Positions 35,457 through 45,402 of a DNA stretch of 64,000 bases are shown one piece after another. Source of the DNA: Oceanimonas doudoroffii (GTDB lineage Bacteria; Pseudomonadota; Gammaproteobacteria; Enterobacterales; Aeromonadaceae). The stretch covers positions 124,001 to 188,000 of the forward strand of contig NZ_NBIM01000001.1 in the NCBI RefSeq assembly GCF_002242685.1, read 5' to 3'. Position numbers and translations under genes: made by a program. The first letter of the stretch is position 1. Every line of letters begins with the position of its first letter. Under the pieces are notes generated by a model. The model was given only the letters and a program-made list of their open reading frames with translations, did not search any database and was not told the DNA's origin.

Positions 35457-37564
35457 GCGAATCAACCACCTTTACCCTGCACACCGACGACCACATCGGC
35501 ATTATTACCATGGACGTGCCCGGCGAGCGCATGAACACCCTGCGCGCGAGCTTTGCCGACGAATTGCGCACCCTGCTGGCCGACATTCGCGCTCAAGATG
35601 ATATCAAGGGCCTGGTGTTTTGCTCCGGCAAGCCCGACGCCTTTATTGCCGGCGCCGACGTGCATATGCTGGATGACTGCGCGAGTGCCGAAGCAGCCGA
35701 GGCCCTGTCCCGGGCCGGGCAGGCGCTGTTCAATGAACTGGAAGCACTGGATCTGCCGCTGATCGCGGCCATTCACGGCCCCTGCTTGGGGGGAGGGCTG
35801 GAGCTGGCGCTGGCCTGCCACGGCCGAGTGTGTAGCGACGACGACCTCACTCGACTGGGGTTGCCTGAGGTGCAGCTGGGGCTGATTCCCGGTTCCGGTG
35901 GCACCCAGCGCCTGCCCCGGCGGGTGGGACTGGTGAAGGCCCTCGACATGATGCTCACCGGTAAACAGCTCAGACCAAAGCAGGCACTCAAGGCGGGGCT
36001 GGTTGACGATATGGTGCCCCGGAGCATATTGCTGGAGACCGCCATCGCCCTGGCAAAACGGGGCAAGCCTGCCCGGCCCGGCACCAGGGATTTAAAATCC
36101 CTCATGCTGGAAGGCAACCCCCTGGGCCGTAAGGTGGTGTTCGACAAGGCCCTAAGCACCCTCAGGCGCAAAGCCCGGGGCAATTATCCGGCGCCGGAGC
36201 GACTGCTGGAAGTGGTGCGCACCGGTTATGAGCGGGGCATGGCCGAGGGGTTGAAAGCCGAAGCCGAAGCCTTTGGCTTTCTGGTGATGACGCCCGAGTC
36301 GGCCTCGCTGCGCCGACTGTTTTTTGCCACCACCGATATGAAAAAGGAGACCAGCTATCAGGGCGCCGAGCCTGGTCCGGTGGCGCGGGTGGGGGTGTTG
36401 GGCGGTGGCCTGATGGGCGGCGGCATCGCCTATGTGACCGCCACCCGGGCCGGCCTGCCGGTGCGCATCAAAGACATTGATGACAGAGGGATTAATCAGG
36501 CCATGGCCATGGCCCATCGCCTGCTCAATGACAAGGTAAAGAAAAAGCACCTGCGCCGTCCCGAGATGAACCGGCAGTTGGCTCGGCTGACCGGCACCCT
36601 GGACTACAGCGGCTTTAACCGGGCCGATGTGGTGGTGGAGGCGGTGTTTGAAGATTTAAAGATCAAACGTCGTATGGTGCGGGAAGTGCAAAAACACGGT
36701 CCCGCCCACGGGGTGTTTGCCAGCAATACCTCGTCATTGCCCATTCACCGCATTGCCGAAGGGGCTGAGCGGCCCGAACGGGTGGTGGGGCTGCATTATT
36801 TCAGCCCGGTAGACAAAATGCCCCTGGCCGAGATCATTCCCCATGCCGGCACCAGCGCAGGCACGGTGGCCACGGCGCTGAAGCTGGCCCGGGCTCAGGG
36901 CAAAACCCCCATAGTGGTAAAAGACAGCGCCGGTTTTTACGTGAATCGCATTCTGGCTCCCTATATCAACGAGGCGATTCGGCTGCTGCTGGAAGGCGAG
37001 CCCGTCGAGGCCATTGACCGGGCGCTGGTGGACTACGGCTTTCCGGTAGGGCCCCTGACCCTGCTTGATGAAGTGGGCATCGACGTGGCCGCCAACATTG
37101 CCCCCGTGCTGGAAGAGGAGCTGGGCAGCCGTTTCAGGGCGCCGGCCGCCTTTGGCAAACTGCTGGAAGACAAGCGTCTCGGCAAGAAAAACGGCCGGGG
37201 TTTCTACGCCTTTGACAAAAAAGGCAAACCGGCGGATCCCGGGCTCTATCACCTGCTGGAGCTGACGCCCCAGGCTCGGCTGCCGGCCCGGGACATGGCC
37301 GAACGCTGCGTATTGTTGATGCTGAATGAGGCGGCACTGGCCCTGAGCGAGGGCGTGGTGGCCTCGCCCCGGGATGGCGACATTGGCGCCGTGTTTGGCA
37401 TTGGTTTTCCGCCCTTTACCGGTGGTCCCTTTCATTACCTGCACCAGCAGGGCATCGACACCATGGTCGCCAGAATGGAGGAATATGTGCGCAAATACGG
37501 CGAACGCTTTACCCCCTGCGCGCCGCTCAGGCAAATGGCCGAGCAAGGGGAGAGTTATTACTGA
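35453..37564 (+). CDS. fadJ: Fatty acid oxidation complex alpha subunit FadJ
   Basis: The 703-residue multifunctional enzyme has an N-terminal enoyl-CoA hydratase domain (about 1-190, with [18 protein letters not shown] and [15 protein letters not shown]) and a linker. A 3-hydroxyacyl-CoA dehydrogenase domain starts near residue 305 ([19 protein letters not shown], an NAD-binding GxGxxG) and continues with [10 protein letters not shown] and [16 protein letters not shown]-terminal helical domains end in [12 protein letters not shown]. FadJ is distinguished from FadB by its pairing with fadI and its length. The start overlaps fadI (ATGA). No terminator is evident before the htpG promoter. Confidence 0.95.
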   Translation: MSESTTFTLHTDDHIGIITMDVPGERMNTLRASFADELRTLLADIRAQDDIKGLVFCSGKPDAFIAGADVHMLDDCASAEAAEALSRAGQALFNELEALDLPLIAAIHGPCLGGGLELALACHGRVCSDDDLTRLGLPEVQLGLIPGSGGTQRLPRRVGLVKALDMMLTGKQLRPKQALKAGLVDDMVPRSILLETAIALAKRGKPARPGTRDLKSLMLEGNPLGRKVVFDKALSTLRRKARGNYPAPERLLEVVRTGYERGMAEGLKAEAEAFGFLVMTPESASLRRLFFATTDMKKETSYQGAEPGPVARVGVLGGGLMGGGIAYVTATRAGLPVRIKDIDDRGINQAMAMAHRLLNDKVKKKHLRRPEMNRQLARLTGTLDYSGFNRADVVVEAVFEDLKIKRRMVREVQKHGPAHGVFASNTSSLPIHRIAEGAERPERVVGLHYFSPVDKMPLAEIIPHAGTSAGTVATALKLARAQGKTPIVVKDSAGFYVNRILAPYINEAIRLLLEGEPVEAIDRALVDYGFPVGPLTLLDEVGIDVAANIAPVLEEELGSRFRAPAAFGKLLEDKRLGKKNGRGFYAFDKKGKPADPGLYHLLELTPQARLPARDMAERCVLLMLNEAALALSEGVVASPRDGDIGAVFGIGFPPFTGGPFHYLHQQGIDTMVARMEEYVRKYGERFTPCAPLRQMAEQGESYY

Positions 37565-37624
37565 GCAGGGGCGGCGTGATTCCTGAAATGACGCCGAACC
37601 CTTGTATTGTTTTTGTCTTTCCCC

Positions 37625-37652
37625 CTTGAAAACGGCCCGGTCATCCCCATCT
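37625..37652 (+). promoter_or_regulatory. Sigma-32 heat-shock promoter of htpG
   Basis: CTTGAAA at 37625-37631 and CCCCATCT at 37645-37652 are separated by 13 bp and lie 31 bp upstream of the htpG start. Both boxes match the RpoH consensus (CTTGAAA, CCCCATNT) at every position. Confidence 0.93.
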
Positions 37653-37683
37653 TTCTCGCTGTAGGTTAAACCAAGCAAGGAAC

Positions 37684-39606
37684 ATGATGATGACCGAAGC
37701 CGTGCATACCGAAACCCATGGTTTTCAAACCGAAGTCAAGCAGCTGCTGAGCCTGATGGCCCACAGCCTGTACTCCAACAAAGAAGTGTTTTTGCGTGAG
37801 CTGGTGTCCAACGCCGCCGATGCTGCCGACAAACTGCGCTTCAAGGCGCTGTCTGACAGCGACCTGTTCGAGAGCGACGGCAACCTGCGGGTGCGCCTGG
37901 TCATCGACAAGGACAACAAAACCCTGACCATTTCCGACAACGGCATTGGCATGACCCGCGACGAGGTGATCGAGCACCTGGGTACCATTGCCAAGTCGGG
38001 TACCAAGGCCTTCTTCAGCCAGCTGTCTGGCGATCAGGCCAAGGACTCTCAGCTGATCGGTCAGTTTGGTGTGGGCTTCTACTCCGCCTTTATCGTGGCC
38101 GACAAGGTCACCGTGCTGACCCGGGCCGCCGGCGAAGCCACTGATCGCGGCGTGCGCTGGGAATCCGACGGTGACGGCAGCTTCACCGTGGCCGACATCG
38201 AGAAAACCGGCCGCGGCACCGACGTTATTCTGCACCTGCGCGAAGAAGAGCTTGAGTTCCTCGACGACTGGCGCCTGCGCAGCATTGTGGGCAAGTATTC
38301 CGATCACATCAGCATTGCCGTGGAAATGTGGAAAGACGGCGATCCCGAGCAGACCGATGAAGACGGCAAGGTCACCGCGCCGGCCACCGAAGGTCAGTGG
38401 GAGCAGGTGAACAAGGCTACCGCCCTGTGGACCCGCGCCAAGGGTGAGGTGAGCGATGAGGAATACCAGGAGTTCTACAAGCACATCTCCCACGACTGGC
38501 AGGACGCCCTGGCCTGGAGCCACAACAAGGTGGAAGGCAACCAGGAGTACACCAGCCTGCTCTATGTGCCCGCCAAGGCGCCCTTTGATCTGTACAACCG
38601 CGATCAGAGCCACGGCCTCAAGCTGTATGTGCAGCGGGTGTTCATCATGGACGACGCCGAGCAGTTCATGCCCACCTACCTGCGCTTTGTGAAGGGCGTG
38701 CTCGACTCCAACGATCTGCCGCTGAACGTGTCTCGCGAAATTCTGCAGGACAACAAGGTAACCGCCCAGCTGCGCAAGGCCTGCACCAAGCGGGTGCTGT
38801 CCATGCTGGAGCAGATGGCCAAGAACGACGCCGAAAAATACCAGGGCTTCTGGAAAGAGTTCGGCAACGTGCTGAAAGAAGGCCCGGCGGAAGACTTCGC
38901 CAACCGTGAGCAGATTGCCGGCCTGTTGCGCTTTGCCAGCACCCATAACGACGCCGATGCCCAGACCGTGTCGCTGGAGGACTACCTCGAGCGCATGAAG
39001 GAAGGCCAGGACAAGATCTACTACATCACCGCCGACAGCTACGCCGCCGCCAGCCACAGCCCGCACCTGGAAATTTTCCGCAAGAAGGGCATTGAAGTGC
39101 TGCTGATGTGGGAGCGGGTGGACGAGTGGCTGATGAACCACCTGAGCGAGTTCAAGGACAAGCAGTTTGTGTCCGTGACCAAGGGTGAGCTGGATCTGGG
39201 TGAGCTGGACGACGAAGAAACCAAGAAGGCCCAGGAAGAAGCGAAGGAAGCCCTCAAGCCGCTGCTGGAGCGGGTGAAAACCGCCCTGGGTGACGAGGTG
39301 AAGGAAGTGCGCCTGACCCACCGCCTGACCAGCACCCCGTCTTGCGTGGTGGCCGGCGAGCACGACATGAGCACCCAGATGATCAAGCTGATGCGCGCCG
39401 CCGGCCAGCCGGTGCCCGAGCAGAAATACATTCTGGAGCTGAACCCCGAGCACAGCCTGGTGAAAAAACTGGAAAGCCTGGGCGAGGGTGAGCAGTTCAA
39501 CGAATGGTCCCAGCTGCTGCTGGAGCAGGCCCAGCTTGCCGAGCAGGGCGGACTGAAAGACCCCGCCGCCTTTGTGGCCCGGGTAAACCGCCTGCTGCTC
39601 GACTGA
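37684..39606 (+). CDS. htpG: Chaperone HtpG (Hsp90)
   Basis: The 640-residue Hsp90 has the ATP-binding N-domain with [46 protein letters not shown] and [18 protein letters not shown], a middle domain with the catalytic-loop arginine ([10 protein letters not shown]) and a dimerising C-domain. Three consecutive ATGs at 37684, 37687 and 37690 follow a CAAGGAAC site; the first is given, but any may be used. It folds stress-damaged client proteins together with DnaK. The sigma-32 promoter upstream shows heat-shock control. Confidence 0.97.
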   Translation: MMMTEAVHTETHGFQTEVKQLLSLMAHSLYSNKEVFLRELVSNAADAADKLRFKALSDSDLFESDGNLRVRLVIDKDNKTLTISDNGIGMTRDEVIEHLGTIAKSGTKAFFSQLSGDQAKDSQLIGQFGVGFYSAFIVADKVTVLTRAAGEATDRGVRWESDGDGSFTVADIEKTGRGTDVILHLREEELEFLDDWRLRSIVGKYSDHISIAVEMWKDGDPEQTDEDGKVTAPATEGQWEQVNKATALWTRAKGEVSDEEYQEFYKHISHDWQDALAWSHNKVEGNQEYTSLLYVPAKAPFDLYNRDQSHGLKLYVQRVFIMDDAEQFMPTYLRFVKGVLDSNDLPLNVSREILQDNKVTAQLRKACTKRVLSMLEQMAKNDAEKYQGFWKEFGNVLKEGPAEDFANREQIAGLLRFASTHNDADAQTVSLEDYLERMKEGQDKIYYITADSYAAASHSPHLEIFRKKGIEVLLMWERVDEWLMNHLSEFKDKQFVSVTKGELDLGELDDEETKKAQEEAKEALKPLLERVKTALGDEVKEVRLTHRLTSTPSCVVAGEHDMSTQMIKLMRAAGQPVPEQKYILELNPEHSLVKKLESLGEGEQFNEWSQLLLEQAQLAEQGGLKDPAAFVARVNRLLLD

Positions 39607-39626
39607 TCAGCATAATGCCATAAACG

Positions 39627-39656
39627 CAAAACCCGGCCTGGTGCCGGGTTTTTTCG
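39627..39656. terminator. Terminator after htpG, also downstream of kpsC
   Basis: ACCCGGC pairs with GCCGGGT around CTGGT and is flanked by A on the left and TTTTTT on the right. htpG ends 20 bp before it, and the convergent kpsC gene ends 45 bp after it, so it can stop both. Confidence 0.85.
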
Positions 39657-39700
39657 TTATGCCTTGTGACGTCCACGCAGGCGGGGGAAAGGAGACGGGC

Positions 39701-41830
39701 TCAGCCTGTTAACGCTTCCCATAAAAAACGTGCCTTGCGCAAGCGGCGGTGTAGCAGTCGCAGCAGGGCGCTTTTTGGCTCGCGTTGGCTTTCACGTTCC
39801 CTGGCCAGCTGGCGCGCCATGCGCAACGGCGTGCTGTAAAGCCCGGTTTTGTAATCCACATAGGTGGGATACCAGGCGTAGGTGGCATATATCAGGGCAG
39901 GCAAAGACAGGGCACGCCCCCGGCGGGAAACCGGATATATATCCGTGGTCAGCCCCCAGCCGGCATAAAACGGCTGGCCCCAGACCGTGACCGGCTTGCC
40001 ACGAACAAGCGCCTCCAGCCCGGTTAAAGACGTGAGCACATGCACGTTATCGCAGGCATTCAGGCAGTCGACAATACCGGCCTCGGTTTCCACCCGATCT
40101 ACACACGCTGCCAGCACGCTCTCCGGCACCTGGCCCTTGCGGCTGCCGCTCACCACATCCGGGTGCGGCTTGAACACGATAAAGGAATCGGGATGAGCAG
40201 CCCGCACCGCTTTCAGCAAGGCGGCGTTACCGGCCACGAACGGGCTGCCCAGTTGCACCGAGGCATCGTCATCCACCTGACCGGGCACCAGGATGACCGG
40301 GTGACCGCCGGCCTGCGCCCGCCAGTCAAGCTGGCGGCGCGTACCTACGTTGTATTTGGTCAGCGACTGCTCACGAAAATACGTTAACAGCCGCTTGCCC
40401 AGCTCAATCTCCAGGGCAGAAAAGTCATGATGCTTTAAATAATGTTCAATGGCACTCGGCGTGCGCGGATCGTAATACATGCCCACAGGATCAATGACCA
40501 GGGATCCCGGCCGGCGAAGATCCGAGCCCAGCCCCACCGAGCGTAAAAAGCCGTCTTCCATGCGCCACACCGGCAATGAGCAGGCGGCTGCCTGTTGCTC
40601 GAATTTGCGACCCCATACCAGCACGGCATTATTGTCATTCCCGCTCCCCATTTTGTCATTCCGCGAAGGAACGTCATCCTCGCGCAGGCGGGGACGGGAA
40701 TCCATGGCCTTTTCAGCCCCCACCGAACTGTCAGGCACAACGCCGTTGTCCGGAATACGATCAACCAAGGTTACTTTGTTTGCATACCGCCGTAGAAAAC
40801 GCGGGGAAAAACGTCGCCGCCATAGCGAAAACCCTACCGCATACAGCTCATTCACCGGCGGCACCGGTGCGCGTTGTGCCAGGATCAAATCCAGCAGTTC
40901 TTCAAGCTCGCAACGCTCGCCGGTTACCGGATCCAGGTAGCGGCAATAACGCAAATACGCTGCTGCCAGTAGCTGCGGTACCGTGCGCGGTTCACCCCGG
41001 CGCGGTACGGTAATGCGATCGTCGGTTACCCCCCAGCCCGCATAAAAAGGCGCGCCAAAGCACACCACCGGCTTGCCGGCCAGCAGCGCCTCAAAGCCCA
41101 GCTGAGAGGTCACGGTATACACCCTGTCCACTTTCGCCATCAGCGCAAAGGGATTCACACTGTCGGCCAACAGCAACACATCGGGTTCGGCAGCATGGGT
41201 TAAGTAGCCCTGTTTTTTCCCAAGCAGCACATCCGGGTGGGTGCGCACAATAATCTGGGCGCTAGGGTTCTCGGCCCTGGCGGCAGCCAGCATATTGGTA
41301 AATGACGCTTCACTGGCCAACCCCAGCCGTACCGACTGATCGCCTTTGGTCTGATCAATCACCAGCACCCTGGGGCGGGCGCTGTTCAGCCTGTCTGCCA
41401 CGGCCGTTGGCAGGGTATTACCGGCATAACAGTTGTATTTGGTAATGCCATGCTCAACCAGATCATGGCGCAGCGTCTCGGCACGTTGCTGCCAGCCATT
41501 ATTCCACCAGTCCAGGTTTTGCAGCATGTGCTCAAGGGCATTTGGGCAAGTGGCATCGTAATACACGCCCACCTCATCCACGATCAGAGACAATCGGTGG
41601 CCGCCATTGGCCGGATGGCCGATATAGCCCACAAAACCATCTTCCAGCTGCCAGAAGGGCAGGGCACGCCACTCAGCCAGGTTGCGCGCCCGCCCGGTGT
41701 TGGGTTTCATACCCCAGCCCACCACCGCCGCTGGGCTGTTGCCGGGCATCAGCCCAAGCGAGTGAGGCGCCAGCAAAGCATTAAGCACCCGGCGCTGGCG
41801 CCAGATGCCGTAAGAGGTGGTTAACAGCAT
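39701..41830 (-). CDS. kpsC: KpsC-type capsule beta-Kdo transferase
   Basis: The 709-residue protein has the two-domain arrangement of E. coli KpsC, which adds the Kdo linker to a phospholipid acceptor of ABC-exported capsules. The first half starts MLLTTSYGIWRQRRVL, with QLEDGFVGYIG, THPDVLLGKKQGY and VYTVTSQLGFEALLAGKPVVCFG. The second half has LPVWRMEDGFLRSVGLGSD, IVFKPHPDVVSGSRKG and HVLTSLTGLEALVRGKPVTVWG. The start is put at 41830, where alignment with KpsC begins, rather than at an ATG at 41914 inside pgi. About 30 residues rich in Asp, Asn and Arg are inserted between the halves; see the repeat at 40631. It is the last gene of the glycan cluster. Confidence 0.88.
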   Translation of the reverse strand: MLLTTSYGIWRQRRVLNALLAPHSLGLMPGNSPAAVVGWGMKPNTGRARNLAEWRALPFWQLEDGFVGYIGHPANGGHRLSLIVDEVGVYYDATCPNALEHMLQNLDWWNNGWQQRAETLRHDLVEHGITKYNCYAGNTLPTAVADRLNSARPRVLVIDQTKGDQSVRLGLASEASFTNMLAAARAENPSAQIIVRTHPDVLLGKKQGYLTHAAEPDVLLLADSVNPFALMAKVDRVYTVTSQLGFEALLAGKPVVCFGAPFYAGWGVTDDRITVPRRGEPRTVPQLLAAAYLRYCRYLDPVTGERCELEELLDLILAQRAPVPPVNELYAVGFSLWRRRFSPRFLRRYANKVTLVDRIPDNGVVPDSSVGAEKAMDSRPRLREDDVPSRNDKMGSGNDNNAVLVWGRKFEQQAAACSLPVWRMEDGFLRSVGLGSDLRRPGSLVIDPVGMYYDPRTPSAIEHYLKHHDFSALEIELGKRLLTYFREQSLTKYNVGTRRQLDWRAQAGGHPVILVPGQVDDDASVQLGSPFVAGNAALLKAVRAAHPDSFIVFKPHPDVVSGSRKGQVPESVLAACVDRVETEAGIVDCLNACDNVHVLTSLTGLEALVRGKPVTVWGQPFYAGWGLTTDIYPVSRRGRALSLPALIYATYAWYPTYVDYKTGLYSTPLRMARQLARERESQREPKSALLRLLHRRLRKARFLWEALTG
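40631..40708. repeat. Short palindromic repeat lying in frame inside kpsC
   Basis: The stretch has the inverted 7-mers ATTCCCG (40637-40643) and CGGGAAT (40695-40701), an internal TTCC/GGAA hairpin (40659-40671) and GTCATCC-like blocks. The coding-strand product is MDSRPRLREDD followed by SRNDKMGSGND. Such palindromic elements are normally intergenic in bacteria and give similar peptides when read through. Here the frame stays open and the insertion falls between the two KpsC glycosyltransferase domains, where the E. coli protein has a much shorter linker. Confidence 0.7.
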
Positions 41831-41861
41831 AAAGTGCTTAAGCTCATGAGTAGGCCCCTTT

Positions 41862-43499
41862 TTACTTCCGCCACTCAAAAATCTGCTGAACCAGCTGTTG
41901 TGTCGCCGGATCATGCGCAGCGGCGTCGGTTTTACCCATAAGCGTATCCACCAGCCCGCTGGCGAGTTTTTTGCCTAGCTCCACGCCCCATTGATCGAAG
42001 CTGTTCACGCCCCACAGTACACCCTGCACAAAGGTTTTGTGCTCATACATGGCGATCAGGCTGCCCAGGGTATGGGGTGTGAGTTCCTTGCACAAAATCA
42101 CGGTGCTGGGGCGGTTGCCCGGCATGACCTTGCTAGGCAGCAGCTCGGCAATGCTCTGCTCGCTTAAGCCCTCTGCTCTCAGCTCGGCTTCAACATCAGC
42201 CGCTGACTTGCCAAATGCTAGCGCCTCGGCCTGGGCCAGCATATTGGCCAGCAGCTTGTGGCGGTGAGCGGGAAAGTCGTAAGGCGAATTCACAAAGCCG
42301 ATAAACTCGGCCGGCACCACTGCGGTGCCCTGGTGCAGCAACTGAAAAAATGCATGCTGGCTGTTGGAGCCCACATCGCCCCACACAATGGGGCCGGTAG
42401 CTGAACTTACTTGCTCACCGCTCAGGGTGACCGACTTGCCGTTCGACTCCATGTTCAGCTGCTGCAAAAAGGCTGGAAAACGGTGCATCAGCTGGCTGTA
42501 GGGGAACACGCCTTCGCTGGCGTGGCCAAGCACGTTGTGGTTCCACACCGTAAGCAGCGCCAGCAATACCGGAATGTTTTGCTCAAAGGGCATGGTGCGC
42601 AGGTGCTCATCCATGGCGTGGGCGCCGGCCAGCAGTTCCTCAAAGCGCTCAAAGCCTATGGCCAGTGCAATGGGCAGGCCAATGGCCGACCACAGTGAAA
42701 AACGCCCGCCCACCCAGCTCCAGAACTCGAACATATTTTCGGCAGCAATACCAAACTCCACCACCTTGCGCTGGTTGGTGGATACCGCCACAAAATGCTG
42801 CTGCACCAGGCCAGGGTTGCCACAGGCATTCAGCAGCCACTGGCGGGCCGCCATGGCGTTGGACATGGTTTCATCGGTGCCAAAGCTTTTGGATGACGCC
42901 ACAAACAGGGTAGTGGCCGGATTAAGCCTGGCCAGGGTGGTGGCCAGGTGTGCGGGGTCAATATTCGACACAAAATGGGCGCGAATACCGGTGGTGCAAT
43001 AGGGCGCCAATGCCTCGCACACCATCGCCGGCCCTAGATCGGAGCCGCCAATGCCTATATTCACCACATCTTTAATCGGCTGACCGGTGTAACCCCGCCA
43101 GTCGCCGTTATGCACCCGCTGGCAAAAGCGGCGCATTTTGGCAAGCTCGGCATGTACGGCGGGAATAATGTTAACGCCATTATGTTCAAGCACGGCACCG
43201 GCTGGCATGCGCAATGCGGTGTGTAGCACCGCACGCTGCTCGCTGGGGTTAAAACAGTTATCGGCAAACAGGCCGGCAATGGCTTTAGGCAGGTTCAGTT
43301 GCCGGGCCAGCTCGCATAGCTGAGCCAGGGTTGTGGTGCACACCTGCTGGCGGGAAATATCCACCAGCAGGCTCTGCCCAAAATGAAAGGTCAGCTGTTG
43401 TGCCCGCTGGCTGTTTTGCTGAAAACGTTTGGCCAGGGGGGGGAGGTGCTGGGCGCTGTGCTGCAGCGCCGCAAACAGAGGGAGTGTAGATAACGGCAC
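41862..43499 (-). CDS. pgi: Glucose-6-phosphate isomerase
   Basis: The 545-residue enzyme interconverts glucose and fructose 6-phosphates. The first signature is VNIGIGGSDLGPAMVCEAL, with the substrate loop SKSFGTDETMSNA. The catalytic glutamate is in EFGIAAENMFEFWSWVGGRFSLWSAIG, and the active-site MESNGKSVTLSG and the C-terminal GVNSFDQWGVELGKKLA are all present. A GTG at 43499 with CGGAG upstream is taken as the start; longer ATG frames overlap galU. Within the glycan cluster it links central metabolism to the sugar-nucleotide supply made by galU. Confidence 0.93.
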   Translation of the reverse strand: MPLSTLPLFAALQHSAQHLPPLAKRFQQNSQRAQQLTFHFGQSLLVDISRQQVCTTTLAQLCELARQLNLPKAIAGLFADNCFNPSEQRAVLHTALRMPAGAVLEHNGVNIIPAVHAELAKMRRFCQRVHNGDWRGYTGQPIKDVVNIGIGGSDLGPAMVCEALAPYCTTGIRAHFVSNIDPAHLATTLARLNPATTLFVASSKSFGTDETMSNAMAARQWLLNACGNPGLVQQHFVAVSTNQRKVVEFGIAAENMFEFWSWVGGRFSLWSAIGLPIALAIGFERFEELLAGAHAMDEHLRTMPFEQNIPVLLALLTVWNHNVLGHASEGVFPYSQLMHRFPAFLQQLNMESNGKSVTLSGEQVSSATGPIVWGDVGSNSQHAFFQLLHQGTAVVPAEFIGFVNSPYDFPAHRHKLLANMLAQAEALAFGKSAADVEAELRAEGLSEQSIAELLPSKVMPGNRPSTVILCKELTPHTLGSLIAMYEHKTFVQGVLWGVNSFDQWGVELGKKLASGLVDTLMGKTDAAAHDPATQQLVQQIFEWRK

Positions 43500-43512
43500 A
43501 GTTGCTCCGTGA

Positions 43513-44424
43513 TTATTCGCCAGCGGCAAAGGGCAACACCTTGGCGCCGGTGTAACCGGCCAGCAGCCTGGCGAAGTCTTCACCCAGCCCGGGGTGGCGC
43601 AGGGCATATTCCACATTGGCCTTCATATAGCCCAGCTTGCTGCCGCAGTCGTGGCTTTTTCCCACCATGCGATAGGCGTCTACCCGCTCTTGTTGCATCA
43701 GCTCGGCAATGGCATCGGTAAGCTGAATTTCATCCCCGGCGCCGGGAGGCGTTTTTTCAAGCAGCGGCCAGATGGCCTGGCTCAGCACATAGCGGCCTAC
43801 TACGGCCAGATTGGACGGAGCCTCTTCCGGAGCCGGCTTTTCCACAATGCCGGTCATGGGCTTGCTTTGATCCACGGCCACCTCATGGCCCATGCAATCC
43901 ACTACGCCATACTGGCTGACCAGCTGCTCCGGCACCGGCTCCACCATAATCTGGCTGTTGCCTGCTGCTTCAAAGCGCTCACGCATACGGGCCAGGTTGT
44001 CTTGCGCCAGATTGCAGGCGGCATCGTCTATCAGTACATCGGGCAATATCACAGCGAAAGGTTCGTCACCCACCATGGGGCGGGCGCACAACACGGCGTG
44101 GCCCAGGCCTTTGGCGGCGCCCTGGCGCACATGCATAATGGTGACGTCGGCGGGGCAAATGCTGCGCACTTCTTCCAGCAGCTGGCGCTTTACCCGTTTT
44201 TCCAGCGTGGCCTCCAGCTCAAAGCTGGTGTCAAAGTGGTTTTCAATGGAGTTTTTACTGGAGTGGGTAACCAGCACAATTTCCTTGAAGCCGGCGGCCA
44301 CCACCTCACTCACCACATACTGAATAAGCGGCTTGTCTACGATGGGCAGCATTTCCTTGGGAATGGCCTTGGTGGCGGGCAGCATGCGGGTGCCGAGGCC
44401 GGCAACTGGAATGATGGCTTTCAT
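43513..44424 (-). CDS. galU: UTP-glucose-1-phosphate uridylyltransferase
   Basis: The 303-residue enzyme makes UDP-glucose from UTP and glucose 1-phosphate. The N-terminal nucleotidyltransferase signature [25 protein letters not shown] is complete, followed by ILPDVLIDD (UTP/Mg binding) and [15 protein letters not shown]. The protein ends in the QEYAL-type tail. With Ugd (53213-54388) it supplies UDP-glucuronate to the polysaccharide. It sits 13 bp upstream of pgi and 36 bp downstream of the glycosyltransferase gene before it. Confidence 0.95.
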   Translation of the reverse strand: MKAIIPVAGLGTRMLPATKAIPKEMLPIVDKPLIQYVVSEVVAAGFKEIVLVTHSSKNSIENHFDTSFELEATLEKRVKRQLLEEVRSICPADVTIMHVRQGAAKGLGHAVLCARPMVGDEPFAVILPDVLIDDAACNLAQDNLARMRERFEAAGNSQIMVEPVPEQLVSQYGVVDCMGHEVAVDQSKPMTGIVEKPAPEEAPSNLAVVGRYVLSQAIWPLLEKTPPGAGDEIQLTDAIAELMQQERVDAYRMVGKSHDCGSKLGYMKANVEYALRHPGLGEDFARLLAGYTGAKVLPFAAGE

Positions 44425-44460
44425 GTTTTGTTTTTATCCCTTTGTATTGTTATAGCTTGG

Positions 44461-45402
44461 TTACGAATAAGGGCGTTGTAATAAGCGCGCGGCATTGTTA
44501 CACATTTTTTTTCGCTCTTCTTTATTTTCACTTAACCGCAAAATGGCATTCACCCAGGCTTGCTGATCCATGGGCAGTAATAGTCCATTGTATGGGTGCC
44601 GGATGACAGAACGATAAATCGGATGATCCGCATAAATACCCACGGCGCCAGCCTGAGTAATATCAAAAAACTTGGTGGGCGCCCGGGCGGCGTTAAAACG
44701 GTTATTCAGCAGTGGCACCAGACCAATGGTGCGGCCCGGGCGAGCCAGCAAGGCCTGGTAGGCTGGCCAGCTCATGGGGTGCAGCACATGTACCCGGGGC
44801 AGGGCGGCATACTGCCTGCGCACTCTATGGTTTCCGATTAGCTCCACGCTCAGGTTGGCATCCTGTGCCAGCACCTGTTCAAACACCGGATACAACCACG
44901 CAAACTCCGCCCCGTGAGACGCCGAGCCATGATAAAACAGCGTTTTTTGTGGCGTTGAGTGCGCATAGGGTGACTGTGGCTGCAGCACCAGTGGCGACCA
45001 CTCGGCATACTTCTTCGCCAGAAATGGTGTGGAGACCCACAGCTCGGCCCCCATGCGCTGCAGCCAGCGTTTATGCCGCCGGGCCAGCAGCCAGAGCTTG
45101 TAACGATAGCGCAGCGGCAAACCGGCATGGGCACGCGGATCGAACAGATCGTCGTCCATAAAAAACGCCAGCTGGCCCAGCTGTGCGCGGTTGTTCTCCA
45201 CCCATTGTCGCCAGGCTGGGGTGAGGTAACGCACAAATACCAGTCCTGCCAGTGGCGTAGTCAGTGGTGGGCATGGTGCGCTTAAATCGACCTCTGTTAT
45301 GGATGAGCTCGTAGCCGCCAACCAAGGGCGGACAAAAAAATCGGTGGACGGGTTGGCGCCCTGCTGCACCACCAGGGTAGTGGCCGGCGTTACCACGGCC
45401 AC
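44461..45402 (-). CDS. Glycosyltransferase, GT-B-like
   Basis: A 313-residue protein with a degenerate N-terminal half (LVFVRYLTPAWRQWV, DDDLFDPRAHAGLP) and a C-terminal part typical of nucleotide-sugar GT-B enzymes: KTLFYHGSASHGAEFAW, ELIGNHRVRRQYAALPRVHVLHPMSW, APTKFFDITQAGAVGIYADHPIYRSVI and NGLLLPMD. The start ATG at 45402 overlaps the preceding GT2 gene by 13 bp. It probably adds one sugar to the polysaccharide repeat. The donor and acceptor are unknown. It may be shorter than usual GT4 enzymes. Confidence 0.7.
   Translation of the reverse strand: MAVVTPATTLVVQQGANPSTDFFVRPWLAATSSSITEVDLSAPCPPLTTPLAGLVFVRYLTPAWRQWVENNRAQLGQLAFFMDDDLFDPRAHAGLPLRYRYKLWLLARRHKRWLQRMGAELWVSTPFLAKKYAEWSPLVLQPQSPYAHSTPQKTLFYHGSASHGAEFAWLYPVFEQVLAQDANLSVELIGNHRVRRQYAALPRVHVLHPMSWPAYQALLARPGRTIGLVPLLNNRFNAARAPTKFFDITQAGAVGIYADHPIYRSVIRHPYNGLLLPMDQQAWVNAILRLSENKEERKKMCNNAARLLQRPYS

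Noticed and set aside
33972..35465. A 497-codon open frame opposite fadI
   Set aside because: The Gly/His/Gln-rich translation is typical of antisense of GC-rich coding DNA; fadI has all catalytic motifs.
37666..39453. A 595-codon open frame opposite htpG
   Set aside because: Same reason: shadow of a highly expressed, codon-biased gene. HtpG is unambiguous.
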